Assembly (NCBI GenBank): GCA_019348445.1 | Contig: JAHWJK010000028.1 | Coordinates: forward strand, 1 to 6,445 | DNA length: 6,445 nt | Direction of reading: 5' to 3' | Origin: Actinomycetota bacterium | Lineage (GTDB): Bacteria > Actinomycetota > CADDZG01 > WHSQ01 | Part shown: positions 5,550-6,445 of the stretch, one piece after another | How the letters are laid out: every line of letters begins with the position of its first letter | Position numbering within the stretch: the stretch's first letter is position 1 | Position numbers and translations under genes: made by a program | Notes under the pieces: model-generated | What the model was told of the DNA's origin: nothing | Database searches by the model: none | The model's input: the letters and a program-made list of their open reading frames with translations, nothing else

Positions 5550-5555
5550 AGTATA
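5550..5555 (-). promoter_or_regulatory. Leaderless -10 element of the sulfotransferase gene
   Basis: TATACT on the minus strand is followed by CCGCCC and then the ATG at 5543, so the expected transcription start is the A of the ATG. This fits TANNNT leaderless promoters known from Actinomycetota, and there is no ribosome-binding site. The -35 region at 17-18 bases (AGATGT or GAGATG) is poor, as is common for such promoters. Confidence 0.5.
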
Positions 5556-5599
5556 GGAACGTGGGTTGCGACACATCTCATCCCGCGCGAACGCTCGGG

Positions 5600-5605
5600 T
5601 AGCGT
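5600..5605 (+). promoter_or_regulatory. Possible -10 element for the cyclophilin gene
   Basis: TAGCGT fits TANNNT and ends seven bases before the GTG at 5613. If it is used, it overlaps the upstream GTG (5604), and translation would begin at 5613. No -35 match is seen 17 bases upstream. With the TATACT on the other strand it would make a compact divergent promoter of about 60 bases. Confidence 0.2.
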
Positions 5606-6404
5606 GACGCGCGTGTCGGAGAGGTCGCGGGGCGATTCGAACCAAAGACGAGCGGGCGACGTTGGTGCTGCCGCGCTCTTACGACGTCGGCGGACGGTGC
5701 GCACGATTGCCGTCATTGCCTTTCTCGCTGTCCTGGCCGGTTTGGTGGCGTACTCCGCGGCCGGCACAGGTGGACGCAAGGAGCCGGGGGGCAGCCGAGC
5801 CGCCGCAGAGGCACCGTGCCCGGAGGTAGACGCGCCGGAAGTGTCGCCCCCGACCTACGACCAACCACCCGCTCTCGAGCTCCAAGAGGGCGATTACTCC
5901 GCGATCATCCGGACGTCGTGCGGAGAGATCGAAGTCGATCTCCTCGAGGACGCCGCGCCGCGTACCGTCGCGAACTTCGTGTTCCTCGCCGAAGAAGGTT
6001 TCTACGACGGACTCACGTGGCTGCGTATCGAGCGCGACTTCGTCATCCAGACCGGAGACCCCGACGGGATCATCGGTAACGACATCGACGGCCCCGGCTA
6101 CACGATCGACGAGGAACGGCCTCCATCGGCTCGTAAGTACGTCTACGGCGTCGTGGCGATGGCGAACGATGGCCCCGGAACGAGCGGCAGCCAGTTCTTC
6201 ATCGTCGTCCACGATCCGGTTGAGAAGCGAGAGCCTGCCGGACTCGAGCCCGAGTACTCGATCTTCGGACGCGTATCGGAAGAGTCCTACGAGACGCTCG
6301 ACAAGATCGCGCGGATGCCGGTGATGGGCGGCGACGACGTGCATACCGCGGTGCAGCCGCGGTCCCCGGTCGTCATCGAATCCGTCGAGATCACGACGAC
6401 GTAG
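5604..6404 (+). CDS. Membrane-anchored cyclophilin-type peptidyl-prolyl isomerase
   Basis: A 266-residue protein that should catalyse cis-trans isomerisation of proline peptide bonds outside the cytoplasmic membrane. A basic N-terminus (L-L-R-R-R-R, 25-30) precedes one hydrophobic helix (about 31-53). A Gly/Pro/Ala-rich linker (about 54-95) leads to the cyclophilin domain (about 97-263). Family marks include R-T-V-A-N-F (120-125), the active-site stretch L-R-I-E-R-D-F-V-I-Q-T-G-D (140-152), and M-A-N-D-G-P-G-T-S-G-S-Q-F-F-I (186-200). The catalytic arginine (R141), F146 and Q149 are kept. The usual His before the Arg is Leu, and no Trp occupies the cyclosporin-contact region before Y-S-I-F-G-R-V (218-224). 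C72 and C106 could pair. The GTG at 5604 gives the longest form and 5613 (GTG) is an alternative; neither has a Shine-Dalgarno. It is divergent from the sulfotransferase gene. Confidence 0.93.
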   Translation: MTRVSERSRGDSNQRRAGDVGAAALLRRRRTVRTIAVIAFLAVLAGLVAYSAAGTGGRKEPGGSRAAAEAPCPEVDAPEVSPPTYDQPPALELQEGDYSAIIRTSCGEIEVDLLEDAAPRTVANFVFLAEEGFYDGLTWLRIERDFVIQTGDPDGIIGNDIDGPGYTIDEERPPSARKYVYGVVAMANDGPGTSGSQFFIVVHDPVEKREPAGLEPEYSIFGRVSEESYETLDKIARMPVMGGDDVHTAVQPRSPVVIESVEITTT

Positions 6405-6433
6405 GCGGTAACCACGAGACGTTCAACGTCGTG
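6396..6433 (+). terminator. Inverted repeats at the 3' end of the cyclophilin gene
   Basis: ACGACGT (6396-6402) and ACGTCGT (6426-6432) are perfect seven-base inverted repeats, and the second arm starts 22 bases after the TAG stop. A competing compact fold pairs CACGA (6413-6417) with TCGTG (6429-6433), with an inner CGT/ACG stem and a two-base bulge. The sequence after them is TC-rich rather than a T-run, and the window ends at 6445, so a full terminator cannot be judged. Confidence 0.3.
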
Positions 6434-6445
6434 TCTCTCGTCAGC

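Noticed and set aside
5679..6344. A 221-codon open frame on the minus strand
   Set aside because: It is the exact antisense of the cyclophilin gene, which has unmistakable family motifs. The reverse frame is Arg/Val/Asp-rich and has no recognisable domain.
1..6445. A codon-composition boundary between the small membrane genes and the right-hand genes, suggesting transfer
   Set aside because: Hand counts of 50 codons gave G or C at the third position in 35 for the DUF4345-like gene, 33 for the five-helix gene, 33 for the sulfotransferase and 39 for the cyclophilin (internal stretch). The spread is small and there is no clean step.
1..6445. CRISPR arrays, insertion sequences, tRNA or rRNA genes, toxin-antitoxin pairs
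   Set aside because: Reading both strands showed no regularly spaced repeats, transposase-like proteins, terminal repeats, tRNA-like arms or small toxin/antitoxin pairs.

Overview
This window of about 6.4 kb looks like chromosomal DNA from a high-GC Gram-positive bacterium, most likely Actinomycetota. The reasons are high G+C at third codon positions, GTG/TTG starts, a DUF3558-like lipoprotein, and at least one promoter of the leaderless type (TANNNT, six bases, start codon). The class cannot be settled from the sequence. I see no insertion sequence, phage gene, integrase, tRNA, rRNA, CRISPR array or toxin-antitoxin pair, and nothing that is clearly a new multi-gene system.

Layout. The left edge (1-104) holds the possible start of a minus-strand gene that leaves the window. 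At 105-1158 are two close minus-strand genes: a four-helix membrane protein, then a single-pass anchored extracytoplasmic protein. Divergent from them, at 1242-2041, are two plus-strand small membrane proteins, the first resembling DUF4345. These converge on a minus-strand run covering 2052-5543. In transcription order that run is a sulfotransferase (4779-5543), an EntS-like MFS exporter (3436-4659), a five-helix membrane protein (2659-3294) and a DUF3558-like lipoprotein (2052-2582). The gaps in the run are 76-141 bases, so it need not be one transcript. Divergent from the sulfotransferase, at 5604-6404, is a membrane-anchored cyclophilin-type peptidyl-prolyl isomerase.

How the genes relate. 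Eight of the nine complete genes encode envelope or exported proteins; only the sulfotransferase looks cytoplasmic. Firm functional calls are possible for the sulfotransferase, the MFS permease and the cyclophilin. The other six are small membrane or lipoproteins with at most a domain-of-unknown-function match. A sulfotransferase upstream of an exporter could mean that a sulfated product is exported, but spacing and sequence do not establish this.

The signal that ordinary annotation does not explain is at the gene ends. Several stop codons lie in or at the loop of short inverted repeats: seven perfect base pairs at the sulfotransferase stop, nine at the MFS stop, and weaker ones at three or four other genes. 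None is followed by a T-run. Separately, the sulfotransferase start, and possibly two other starts, have a -10 hexamer placed for leaderless transcription.
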